Positions 53,921 to 60,872 of a stretch of 64,000 nucleotides of DNA are shown here, piece after piece (positions within the stretch are counted from its first letter, which is position 1; every line of letters begins with the position of its first letter). This DNA comes from an uncultured Eubacteriales bacterium (GTDB taxonomy: Bacteria > Bacillota > Clostridia > Lachnospirales > Lachnospiraceae). Location of the stretch: the NCBI GenBank assembly GCA_900315305.1, contig OMYS01000001.1:1-64000 (forward strand). Reading direction: 5' to 3'. The translations under genes and the position numbers were made by a program. A model generated the notes under the pieces. The model was not told the origin of the DNA. It saw only the letters and a program-made list of their open reading frames with translations, and ran no database searches.

Positions 53921-55051
53921 TTATGAAACGAAGCTCTTGCCGCAGTATCCGGAGTAGGACGGCGTCCAGATATGGTACCAGCCGTTCTGTACATCGCCGA
54001 TGACATAGACGCTGTCACCCGCGTGAAGCGTCGTGATGACTGTGCCGTTCGGCTGTGCGCGAAGGAAGCAGTCGCTCACGATCGTCGCCTGCCGTGTCGC
54101 CTGGCCGCCTGCTGCCGCCGCGAGAGCCGCCTGCTCCTGGGCTGCCTGCTCTGCCGCTGCCTGCGCCGCTGATTCCGCTGCTGCCTGCGCCGCCGCTGAC
54201 TCTGCCGCCGCCTGGGCTGCCGCCGATTCCGCCGCTGCCTGGGCTGCCTGCGATTCTGCTGCTGCCTGGGCTGCCGCTGACTCTGCTGCCGCCTGGGCCG
54301 CTGATTCTGCCGCCGCCTGTGACTCTGCCGCTGCCTCAGACTCCGCTGCCGCCTGATCGGAAGAAGCCGTCGCGGCGCTCAGATTCGTCTGATATGTCGC
54401 GTAGAGAGCCTGTACATCGCTCGTCTGTGTGATCTGGTCGACATAGGCCTGCGTCTTTGCGTCGAGGGCCGAGAGCACAATCTCAAGAGAGCCGCTCTTT
54501 GCCTTCTTGACATAGAGCTGATCGAGGCCCGGGAGGACCGAGGTCATGCCCTGCTTCTGCCAGGAATATGTCGCGTACACAACATAGGAATTCTTCGTGA
54601 GACCTGTCTTCGAATAGACGGTCACATAGCTGTAGCCTATGCCTTCATTGTTAATATCCTGCTTCTTCTCGTCTGTCAGCACATCGACAAGGTCCGCGAG
54701 CTTGTCAAAATCGCGCGCATTCAGTGCCGCGTAGTACGAATTGATGAGATTCGACACATCATCGGCGTCATTTTCCGTGAGCGCACCCCCGTCGGACGAA
54801 GCCGCACTCTCCGCGGATGAAACAACGGAAACAACCGAAGACGATGCTGACTCAGCTGATGTGACAACAGATCCCGTCACCGATGAGCTGACGGTCTTGT
54901 TCTTCGAATCTGTCAGGGATGATAATCTTCCCCCGAATTTTCCTGCGATGGCCCGGATTCCGAAGAACATCGCGACAAGCGCCGCCAGAATTCCCAGGAT
55001 CAGTCCGATATACCGGAGATTATCCGAGAGCCACTCTCTGAACTTATTCAA
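53921..55051 (-). CDS. Membrane-anchored SH3-domain protein with Ala-rich repeats
   Basis: 376 residues, TTG start at 55051 with GGAGG 7 nt upstream; no better start exists. One helix (about 15-35, YIGLILGILAALVAMFFGI) anchors it; the rest is probably outside. A Ser/Val linker leads to an NTF2-like or lumenal domain (about 95-215; LINSYYAALNARDFDKLADLVDV), then an Ala/Glu/Ser/Gln repeat of about 90 residues (unit close to AAAESAAAQ), then a bacterial SH3 domain (about 325-376; FLRAQPNGTVITTLHAGDSVYVIG), which commonly binds cell wall. Role unknown; cell-envelope attachment is likely. Confidence 0.8.
   Translation of the reverse strand: MNKFREWLSDNLRYIGLILGILAALVAMFFGIRAIAGKFGGRLSSLTDSKNKTVSSSVTGSVVTSAESASSSVVSVVSSAESAASSDGGALTENDADDVSNLINSYYAALNARDFDKLADLVDVLTDEKKQDINNEGIGYSYVTVYSKTGLTKNSYVVYATYSWQKQGMTSVLPGLDQLYVKKAKSGSLEIVLSALDAKTQAYVDQITQTSDVQALYATYQTNLSAATASSDQAAAESEAAAESQAAAESAAQAAAESAAAQAAAESQAAQAAAESAAAQAAAESAAAQAAAESAAQAAAEQAAQEQAALAAAAGGQATRQATIVSDCFLRAQPNGTVITTLHAGDSVYVIGDVQNGWYHIWTPSYSGYCGKSFVS
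54095..54355 (-). repeat. Coding repeat: Ala/Glu/Ser/Gln units
   Basis: Tandem degenerate units of 18-30 nt encoding AAAESAAAQ-like steps inside the SH3-domain protein. A likely site of length variation between strains. Confidence 0.8.
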
Positions 55052-55098
55052 ACCTTTTCCTCCATGCCGGGCCTTGCGCCCCGGATCGTTATACTCTG

Positions 55099-55261
55099 GT
55101 AACTCTTCAGCACCCCAGACTCGGAACGCTTCGCGTTCCTCGTTGTGGGCGGGCAGAGCGGCTTCGCCGCTTGTCCGCCCCTTGGCAAAATGATGAAATC
55201 GCCCGGCGAGCAAGCTCTCCGTTCGGATTTCATCATTTTGCCAAGGGTGCTGAATAGATAC
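55099..55261 (+). repeat. Repeat A, copy 6 (long form)
   Basis: Ends GTAACTCTTCAGCACCC and GGGTGCTGAATAGATAC are inverted. Inside are three arms: GGAACGCTTCGCGTTCC; GGGCGGGCA / TGTCCGCCC with GCGGCTTCGCCGC at its tip; and a third arm whose 21-bp stem from CCTTGGCAAAATG... to ...CATTTTGCCAAGG is perfect. It lies between the tRNA-Arg terminator and the SH3 gene. Confidence 0.85.
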
Positions 55262-55296
55262 ACATTTTCATATTCTAACATCAAATGAAAGCAATG

Positions 55297-55334
55297 AAAA
55301 GACCTCGCGGAAGCTGATTTGCTCCGCGAGGTCT
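55297..55334 (-). terminator. Terminator of the tRNA-Arg gene
   Basis: Minus strand: AGACCTCGCGG, 13-nt loop, CCGCGAGGTCT, then TTTTC, just after the tRNA 3' end. Confidence 0.85.
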
Positions 55335-55339
55335 CGCTA

Positions 55340-55411
55340 CGCGTCTGACAGGAGTCGAACCCGCGCACCCGGAACCGGAATCCGGTGCTCTATCCACTGA
55401 GCTACAGACGC
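55340..55411 (-). tRNA. tRNA-Arg, anticodon CCG
   Basis: A full cloverleaf: acceptor GCGTCTG/CAGACGC, D arm GCTC/GAGC, anticodon stem CCGGA/TCCGG with loop TTCCGGT (anticodon CCG, reading CGG), T arm GCGGG/CCTGT with TTCGACT. No CCA is encoded. A promoter and terminator flank it. Confidence 0.95.
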
Positions 55412-55423
55412 ACATTATATATC

Positions 55424-55446
55424 AGGAACAGAAGACTTCTGTTCCT
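55424..55446. promoter_or_regulatory. 11-bp inverted repeat in the tRNA-Arg leader
   Basis: AGGAACAGAAG and CTTCTGTTCCT flank one base. It is transcribed just before the mature tRNA and may be a processing or folding signal. Confidence 0.4.
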
Positions 55447-55457
55447 GAACTTTAGCT

Positions 55458-55486
55458 ATTATAGCAGATTAATTCCCGATGAGCAA
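55458..55486 (-). promoter_or_regulatory. Promoter of tRNA-Arg
   Basis: Minus strand: TTGCTC (55481-55486), 17-nt spacer, TATAAT (55458-55463), about 47 nt before the tRNA. Confidence 0.75.
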
Positions 55487-55525
55487 TGCCAAGTTGCATG
55501 AATTATCCGGAAATTGGATCAGGAT

Positions 55526-55552
55526 GTTACTGTTCTCACGCCATCCAAAGTC
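55526..55552 (-). repeat. Repeat B, copy 5 (points toward tRNA-Arg)
   Basis: Minus strand GACTTTGGATGGCGTGAGAA then CAGTAAC, 25 of 27 bases or more the same as copy 2, preceded by GCGACCGCATGC as copy 2 is by GCGACCGCCTGC. Confidence 0.65.
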
Positions 55553-55569
55553 GCATGCGGTCGCAAACA

Positions 55570-57150
55570 TCAGGAATTTCTCTTCTGCCCTCTTACATAT
55601 GCCAGCAGCCCGATCAGGCCTCCCGCACCGACCATAAGAAGCACGAGAGACAGAATATTCTCTCGGTCCCCTGTGTCCGCCGGCTTTGTCGTGACTGTCT
55701 GCGCCTTCGTCTTCTTCGGCTCCGGCTCCCGGACGATTTCAGTCGGCGTGACCGTTGGCGTCACGGTCGGTGTGACAGTCGGAGACGGCGTCACCGTCGG
55801 TGTCGTCGTTGGCGTGACCGTCGGCGTTACAGTCGGCGTCACCGTCGGTGTCGGAGTAAGGGTCGGCGTCACCGTCGGAGGCGGTAAGAGTGGTTCGACC
55901 GACGTCACGGTAAGCGGATGCTCCTTGGTATTCTGGTCCGTGATCAGGATGTCGCTGTACTCATTTTCATCAAGGCTATACCCTTCAGGAGCGCTGATCT
56001 CCTTCAGACTGTACACGCCCTCGCGGAGCGCAAGAACCTCCGATATGCCCTGCTCGTCCGTCGTCAGTGTCCCGACGGTCTCTCCCGTCAGCTGGTCGCG
56101 CACCTCATAGACAGCTCCTTTCAGGGAAGCTGCGCTGACAACATGTACCGGCGCCGGCCGCTCCGGGACCTTGGCGACACGAAGATTTCCGGAGGGTACG
56201 GTCAGCTCCACGGAGGCTGAGAGAGCTTCCGGTATGACATTTGTGTAGTACATAAGGGTCTGAACCTTCTCCTCCGGAGGGATCAGCTGCCGCACACGCC
56301 ACTGTCCGAATTCCGCCCTGATACGACAGGTGATGTTCTGCCCTGCCTGAAGCCCCGCCGAGGCCGGCACGCGCACCAGGATTTTTGCGTGGCATGCATC
56401 GTCGTCCTTCTCCGTCAGAATGCACTCCGTTCCTGCCGGCGCATTCTCAGGCTGACAGATAATATCCGACGAGCTGATCCCTTCACCGGACCACGTCACA
56501 TCGATGCTTTTTTCAAATGCTGTGCGGTCCGCATTCAGATGAAGTGAGCTATCCCCGCCTGTGGGCGCTGCCCCAAGATCGAGAAGATATGCATAGCCGT
56601 CCGGATGCTCAGCTGCATAAGCGATCGCATCTGTATAGAGGTCGGAGATATGCTGCCACACATCCTCATACCCTTTTTCCGGTGTCAGGTCCGCCGGCGT
56701 TCCGATCGACTTCGGCCCATAGCCGGCATAGTAGGTGTGCAGGCACCAGATGGCCAGCTGTGTGATATAGTAATCCTTGCGGAAATCACCCGTCGTGTAC
56801 GCCGCACTTGAAAATGAAGTGCCATCATATCGTTTCGGCCCGTTCATCATGCAGTAAACCATAGCAGTCGTCATCGGATCATTCCCGAGCTCTGCGATGC
56901 CGTTATACAAAGTCCGCTTCCACTGCTTGTCCGGGTTCATGCAGTACATGGTCTCAAGTGTCCCCTCAAGCACCATGGATCGGCATGCCATACTCGTCCC
57001 GTTGCTGTTTCTGCGAAGATAATAATGCCAGTCCATCGTATCCGACGGCATCAGGATCTGTTCTCCATCCGCCCGCACCGGTTCCACACCCGCTGCCGTG
57101 ATTGCCAGTGCAAGAATCATAACAACTGCCAGCTTCAAAAATTTTTTCAT
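55570..57150 (-). CDS. Cell-surface thioester-domain adhesin with Cna-B domain and sortase-like tail
   Basis: 526 residues. Signal peptide (1-27, ending VRA). Thioester domain about 40-200: Cys70 (MYC) and Gln131 in the hallmark TQLAIW (130-135), which would form the internal Cys-Gln bond used to bind host or fibre amines covalently. A middle beta region, then a Cna-B/SpaA-type domain (about 345-420; LKGAVYEVRDQLTGETVGTL), a Pro/Thr stalk and a C-terminal sorting-type signal: PADTGD, hydrophobic helix, RGQKRNS. The motif is not a clean LPXTG. Start at 57150 (MKKFLKLAVV). No sortase gene is in the window. Confidence 0.82.
   Translation of the reverse strand: MKKFLKLAVVMILALAITAAGVEPVRADGEQILMPSDTMDWHYYLRRNSNGTSMACRSMVLEGTLETMYCMNPDKQWKRTLYNGIAELGNDPMTTAMVYCMMNGPKRYDGTSFSSAAYTTGDFRKDYYITQLAIWCLHTYYAGYGPKSIGTPADLTPEKGYEDVWQHISDLYTDAIAYAAEHPDGYAYLLDLGAAPTGGDSSLHLNADRTAFEKSIDVTWSGEGISSSDIICQPENAPAGTECILTEKDDDACHAKILVRVPASAGLQAGQNITCRIRAEFGQWRVRQLIPPEEKVQTLMYYTNVIPEALSASVELTVPSGNLRVAKVPERPAPVHVVSAASLKGAVYEVRDQLTGETVGTLTTDEQGISEVLALREGVYSLKEISAPEGYSLDENEYSDILITDQNTKEHPLTVTSVEPLLPPPTVTPTLTPTPTVTPTVTPTVTPTTTPTVTPSPTVTPTVTPTVTPTEIVREPEPKKTKAQTVTTKPADTGDRENILSLVLLMVGAGGLIGLLAYVRGQKRNS
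55738..55905 (-). repeat. Coding repeat: Thr-Val-Thr-Pro stalk
   Basis: Tandem degenerate 12-nt units coding TVTP in the adhesin stalk. Not a CRISPR: units are contiguous without spacers and keep the frame. Confidence 0.85.
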
Positions 57151-57284
57151 TGGCACCTTCCTTCCGGCCGGTCTTATTCCTGCCATCTGTGACCGGCGCT
57201 GATTTTAATAGCTCCGGACTCATGGTAGCATTTGAAAACCGGGCGGATCTACTGACAATGTGTGCCAATGTGTGCCACTCAAGC

Positions 57285-57319
57285 GATTCAGCACCCTTGG
57301 AAAAATGATGAATAATTAC
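57285..57319 (+). repeat. Repeat A, copy 7 (collapsed remnant)
   Basis: ATTCAGCACCCTTGG joined to AATGATGAATAATTAC: the two ends of the element with the centre removed. It directly adjoins the T-run of the tRNA-Ala terminator. Confidence 0.65.
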
Positions 57320-57355
57320 AAAAAAAGACCCAGACCAAATCATGATCTGAGTCTT
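57319..57355 (-). terminator. Terminator of the tRNA-Ala gene
   Basis: Minus strand: AAGACTCAGA, 11-nt loop, TCTGGGTCTT (10 bp with one U-G), then a T-run. Confidence 0.9.
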
Positions 57356-57360
57356 TGCGA

Positions 57361-57432
57361 TGGAGATGAAGGGATTTGAACCCTCGACCTTTCGGATGCG
57401 AACCGAACGCTCTCCCACTGAGCCACATCCCC
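57361..57432 (-). tRNA. tRNA-Ala, anticodon CGC
   Basis: Cloverleaf with acceptor GGGGATG/CATCTCC, including the G3-U70 identity pair of alanine tRNAs, anticodon stem TTCGG/CCGAA with loop TTCGCAT (anticodon CGC, reading GCG), T arm GAGGG/CCCTT with TTCAAAT. Discriminator A73; CCA not encoded. Confidence 0.95.
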
Positions 57433-57443
57433 GAACAAGTGAT

Positions 57444-57472
57444 ATGATACATCAGTTTCCGGGGATGCGCAA
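57444..57472 (-). promoter_or_regulatory. Promoter of tRNA-Ala
   Basis: Minus strand: TTGCGC (57467-57472), 17-nt spacer, TATCAT (57444-57449), 12 nt before the tRNA 5' end. Confidence 0.75.
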
Positions 57473-57518
57473 GGGCTATTTTCTAATTTTTCGGATTTGT
57501 CGCTACGATTGTTACAGT

Positions 57519-58409
57519 TTACAGCAGCGTCAGCGCCCGCTCGCCGCGCCGGTACGAGTAGACATGATCGGACAGGACTTCTGTTCGTTTCACCTGGGTC
57601 ACGTTGATCTGCCGCACCATCAGCTCAAGCTCCTCCCGGCTTAGCGTCCCGTTATTGGGCATCGCGAGCACCTCGTGGATGCTGCTCGGAAGAATGAAAA
57701 GATCCGCTCCGATAAAAGCTGCTGTCTCCGCGAGCACCTTCGGATAGAACATGCAGGCCGAGCCAAAGGTGCGCCGGTCATTGGTAATAATCCAGAGCGG
57801 CACATCGCCGGGTTCGTCCCAGATCTCTTCCTCAAGGCCGAGTTCAACGAGCAGCTTTGTCAGGGGACACACGCACGGCGGGTCCGCGACAGGCGTTGCG
57901 CTCTCCGCAAGACTGAAGAGGTCCTCCTCTGAGACACCCCATCTCCGAACGGTGTCGCAGCGCACAAAGATGGTCGCCGTTTCGCTGAGCCGCAGATCAA
58001 CCGTATAGTAGAGAACGACTGCCAGATCAAGCACGCGGCGAAACGGAATATCCTGAAGGAACTCTTTGTTCATTTCGTAATTGATCACGCGGTAGCGGAT
58101 CCGGTCCCTGACCTCGGAAAATGCAGTCAGTGTCTCCACCGGAACCGGCAGGACGCGGTGGCTCTCGCGCTCCTTCATAACAAGGCCCGCGACCGTATCA
58201 AGAGACATGCCCGCCCGATACATCTCATAATAAGGCTCCAGATAGATCGCGGGAGAAACAGACTCTCCCTCGCCGAGAATCGTCAGTCCGTAGTACGAGA
58301 CACCGTTTAATTTCGGCACGCGCCGGACAGAAACATTTTTCTTTTCTCCGGGAATAGACCGGATCGAGTCGGCAAGATCACTTCTAAACTGTTCATAGGT
58401 CTGCTGCAT
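57519..58409 (-). CDS. DUF5688-family protein
   Basis: 296 residues, soluble by prediction (no signal peptide or membrane helix). It resembles the DUF5688 proteins common in Lachnospiraceae: LNGVSYYGLTILGEGESVSPAIYLEPYYEMYRAG near the start, a middle helical part (RYRVINYEMN), the FILPSSIHEVL(A)MP segment and a C-terminus with LMVRQINVTQV. Function unknown. GAGGTG 4-5 nt before the ATG at 58409. It stands alone between tRNA-Ala and efp; no partner suggests a role. Confidence 0.75.
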   Translation of the reverse strand: MQQTYEQFRSDLADSIRSIPGEKKNVSVRRVPKLNGVSYYGLTILGEGESVSPAIYLEPYYEMYRAGMSLDTVAGLVMKERESHRVLPVPVETLTAFSEVRDRIRYRVINYEMNKEFLQDIPFRRVLDLAVVLYYTVDLRLSETATIFVRCDTVRRWGVSEEDLFSLAESATPVADPPCVCPLTKLLVELGLEEEIWDEPGDVPLWIITNDRRTFGSACMFYPKVLAETAAFIGADLFILPSSIHEVLAMPNNGTLSREELELMVRQINVTQVKRTEVLSDHVYSYRRGERALTLL

Positions 58410-58707
58410 GGTCACCTCATTTCTCAAGTCTGACGGGCGGCCGGAACCGATCCGGCAGACTCTGCTGTGGATAGTATATGGGTATAAGCCTTTATTCCCG
58501 CAGAAATCCGGGGACAGGTCGGATCAAACTGCGGCTCAAGAACTTGCCGCAAGTTCTGCAAAGGAAAGGTCAGTGAACTGCCCGGTCATTGAATGGAATG
58601 GCCGGAAATTCCTTACTGAATAACATGTGATGTCTGCCGGACACGGCATATGGACAGGAATGATTGATATGATGAGAAAGAGAAAGCTGCTGAAGAAGAA
58701 AAACTGT

Positions 58708-58869
58708 GTAACTATTCAGCACCCCACTCGGAACGCTGCGCGTTCCTCGTTGTGGGCGGACAGAGCGGCTTCGCCGCTTGTCCGCCCATCAGAAAACTTC
58801 TGAAACCGTCCGGCGAGCGTGCTCCCCGTCCGGATTTCATCAGTTTTCTGATGGGTGCTGAATAATTAC
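58708..58869 (+). repeat. Repeat A, copy 8 (long form)
   Basis: GTAACTATTCAGCACCC at the left and its near-perfect complement GGGTGCTGAATAATTAC at the right. Arms: GGAACGCTGCGCGTTCC; GGGCGGACA / TGTCCGCCC with GCGGCTTCGCCGC at its tip; CATCAGAAAACT / AGTTTTCTGATG. The third-arm stem differs in sequence from copy 6 but still pairs. Confidence 0.85.
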
Positions 58870-58871
58870 AA

Positions 58872-58912
58872 AATTGCAAAATATTACGGGCCATCCGTAT
58901 GGATGGCCCGTC
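58872..58912 (-). terminator. Intrinsic terminator of efp
   Basis: Minus strand: ACGGGCCATCC, 4-nt loop, GGATGGCCCGT (11 bp), then AATATTTTGCAATTTT. Confidence 0.85.
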
Positions 58913-58918
58913 TCGTGT

Positions 58919-59476
58919 TTATACTCTGGAAAGGTATTCGCCTGTTCTCGTATCGATCTTGACTTTGTCGCCGATGTTGACAAACAGCGGAACCTGGATC
59001 TGAGCACCTGTCTCGACAGTCGCCGGCTTTGTAGCACCCTGTGCTGTGTTGCCTGCGAAGCCCGGCTCAGTCTCGGAAATCTCAAGCTCAACGAAGAGCG
59101 GCGGCTCGACAGTGAAGACCTCGCCGTTGTAGGAATCAAGCTTGACTTCCTCGTTCTCCTTGACGAACTTCATCGAATCGCCGATCGTGTCCTTGTTGAC
59201 CATCGTCTGCTCGAAGCTCTCCGGATCCATGAAGTAGTAAAGATCGCCATCGTTGTAGAGATACTGATATGTCTTGCGATCAATACGTGCAGCCGGGAAT
59301 TTCTCGGTCGGACGGAAGGTCTTCTCAACCACACCGCCGTTGATGACGTTCTTTAATTTAGTACGAACGAAGGCTGCGCCCTTGCCCGGTTTTACGTGCT
59401 GGAACTCAAGGACCTGCATAACCTGTCCATCGATTTCAAGAGTTAAGCCATTTTTAAAATCGCCTGCAGAAACCAT
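58919..59476 (-). CDS. efp: Translation elongation factor P
   Basis: Relieves ribosome stalling at polyproline. 185 residues, three beta-barrel domains; KOW-like N-domain [19 protein letters not shown]. The modification loop at residues 29-35 reads KPGKGAA, with Lys32 at the usual site for post-translational modification. C-terminal signature region [19 protein letters not shown]. Strong promoter at 59509-59537 and AAGGAGG before the ATG. Confidence 0.96.
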   Translation of the reverse strand: MVSAGDFKNGLTLEIDGQVMQVLEFQHVKPGKGAAFVRTKLKNVINGGVVEKTFRPTEKFPAARIDRKTYQYLYNDGDLYYFMDPESFEQTMVNKDTIGDSMKFVKENEEVKLDSYNGEVFTVEPPLFVELEISETEPGFAGNTAQGATKPATVETGAQIQVPLFVNIGDKVKIDTRTGEYLSRV

Positions 59477-59508
59477 AAAACACTTTCCTCCTTGTAAATG
59501 TACACTTC

Positions 59509-59537
59509 ATTGTATAATAAAAAGCGAAGTCACGCAA
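59509..59537 (-). promoter_or_regulatory. Promoter of efp
   Basis: Minus strand: TTGCGT (59532-59537), 17-nt spacer, TACAAT (59509-59514). Confidence 0.75.
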
Positions 59538-59545
59538 CAGAATTT

Positions 59546-60814
59546 TTATCGGGAGCATCGCGCGAGGATCTCCCCGCAGATCTCATCGACGGATTTTCCG
59601 TCAGTCGCAACCACGATTTCACCCGCAGCCTCATAGGCGGAGCGCCTCTTCTCCATGAGCGTTCGGATTCCCTCCTCCGTCATCCGATTCTTCAGGTTCG
59701 GTCTCCCGGCAGCCTGGCCGGAAAGTCTTGCGAGGATGGTTTTCGGCTCCGCCGTGAGAAGGACAGTCCTCCCGAGGCAGCGCATCAGCGCCCGGTTCCC
59801 CTCGCGCAGCGCAAGTCCGCCTCCGCAGGAGACGATGCCACGGCCTTCCTCGTAGAGGCGAATGAGCTCCCGTGTCTCAAGATCGCGGAAATATTCCTCT
59901 CCGTCCTTTTCAAAGATCTCCGGGATCGTCCGTCCGTCTCTTGCGGCAATCCGCGCGTCCATCTCGCAGAGCGGCAGACTTGTCTTCTCCGAGAGAGCCT
60001 CCCCAATCGTCGATTTTCCCGTTCCCATGAATCCGATCAGGAAAATGAACGGTCCCTGCTCCCGAAGCCTGTGGACTTCTTCAAGCTTTTGTCTCAGCCT
60101 CCCGACAGGGATCTGCCCCGGTGCGCTCTCCTCACCGTCAAGACAGCCGAACGTAAACGCGGAGCCGAAGATCTCTCCCGCAAGTCTCGTCACAATTCCT
60201 TTTTCTCCCATCGAGATCGTGACCGTCGGGATCTTCATTTGAAGGCGCGCGCGTGCCGCCGCAAGGCACATGCGTGTGACGTCCCTGTCTTCTTCCGGCA
60301 TGCACGCGAGCTTTGCGATGTCGCCTCCCATATGCTCCATGGTGAGGAGCCGGTGAAGAATTTCATCCTCAGACGGCGTCGCGTGAAAATCGTGACCGGA
60401 CAGAACCGTCTTCACATGAGAGGCACGGGCCGCCTCGATCAGCGCCGGCGCCGCCGCTCTCCGGTACTCAATATCGACGAGGTCGACAGTCCCGCTTATT
60501 ATCGCAGTCTTCACCGCCAGGAGATACGCCTCATCGTCAAGCTCCGCCTGACCTCCCTCCGGCCTCGTCCGGATTGTAAAGAGAAGCTTCGCAGATCCCG
60601 CAGCCTTTTTCGCAGCTGTCAGCATGCGCCCGATACATGCCCCCTCCTGAAGCTGCGGCCAGGCATCCGCCCTGATCTCAATGATGTCTGCGCCCGCTGC
60701 GCGGGCCTCTTCCACCCGCCGCACGAGGCCCTCTTCGCTGCCTGCGCTGACAGGCACTGCTATGCGCGGCGTTCCCGCCCCGTAAGCTTCATTTTCTGCT
60801 GTCTGTATTTCCAT
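59546..60814 (-). CDS. Fusion: 3-dehydroquinate dehydratase (type I) plus shikimate kinase
   Basis: A two-step shikimate enzyme in one chain, 422 residues. Residues 15-245: type I DHQ dehydratase (AroD) with His144 in GHDFH and Schiff-base Lys168 in GGDIAKLA. Residues 255-422: shikimate kinase (AroK) with P-loop GFMGTGKS (261-268), FRDLETRE and the CGGG shikimate loop, all intact. The two steps are not adjacent in the pathway: shikimate dehydrogenase lies between and is encoded divergently next door. Start MEIQTAENEAYGAG. Both sites look active. Confidence 0.93.
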   Translation of the reverse strand: MEIQTAENEAYGAGTPRIAVPVSAGSEEGLVRRVEEARAAGADIIEIRADAWPQLQEGACIGRMLTAAKKAAGSAKLLFTIRTRPEGGQAELDDEAYLLAVKTAIISGTVDLVDIEYRRAAAPALIEAARASHVKTVLSGHDFHATPSEDEILHRLLTMEHMGGDIAKLACMPEEDRDVTRMCLAAARARLQMKIPTVTISMGEKGIVTRLAGEIFGSAFTFGCLDGEESAPGQIPVGRLRQKLEEVHRLREQGPFIFLIGFMGTGKSTIGEALSEKTSLPLCEMDARIAARDGRTIPEIFEKDGEEYFRDLETRELIRLYEEGRGIVSCGGGLALREGNRALMRCLGRTVLLTAEPKTILARLSGQAAGRPNLKNRMTEEGIRTLMEKRRSAYEAAGEIVVATDGKSVDEICGEILARCSR

Positions 60815-60872
60815 ACTAATTCTCCATGTGTTAAAATGTCCTGTATCTATTCAGATGATATGGAGGTAAACA

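Larger units (their letters stand above)
58410..58918. other. Gene-free region between DUF5688 and efp
   Basis: About 500 bp. 58410-58700 shows a short plus-strand open frame (58408-58623) whose last part (NCPVIEWNGRKFLTE) looks faintly protein-like but has no ribosome site or known relative. 58708-58869 is the long repeat A copy 8, followed by the efp terminator. Confidence 0.6.

Noticed and set aside
54095-54355. Ala-rich plus-strand frame opposite the SH3-protein repeats
   Set aside because: The GC-rich repeat leaves several frames open; only the minus-strand frame has an anchor helix, an SH3 domain and a ribosome site.
55738-55905. Regular short repeats that at first look like a CRISPR array
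   Set aside because: They are contiguous in-frame units coding Thr-Val-Thr-Pro inside the adhesin, with no spacers.
58408-58623. Plus-strand 71-codon frame ending in NCPVIEWNGRKFLTE
   Set aside because: No ribosome site, it begins across the start of the divergent DUF5688 gene and no family was recognised. Kept only as a note in the intergenic description.
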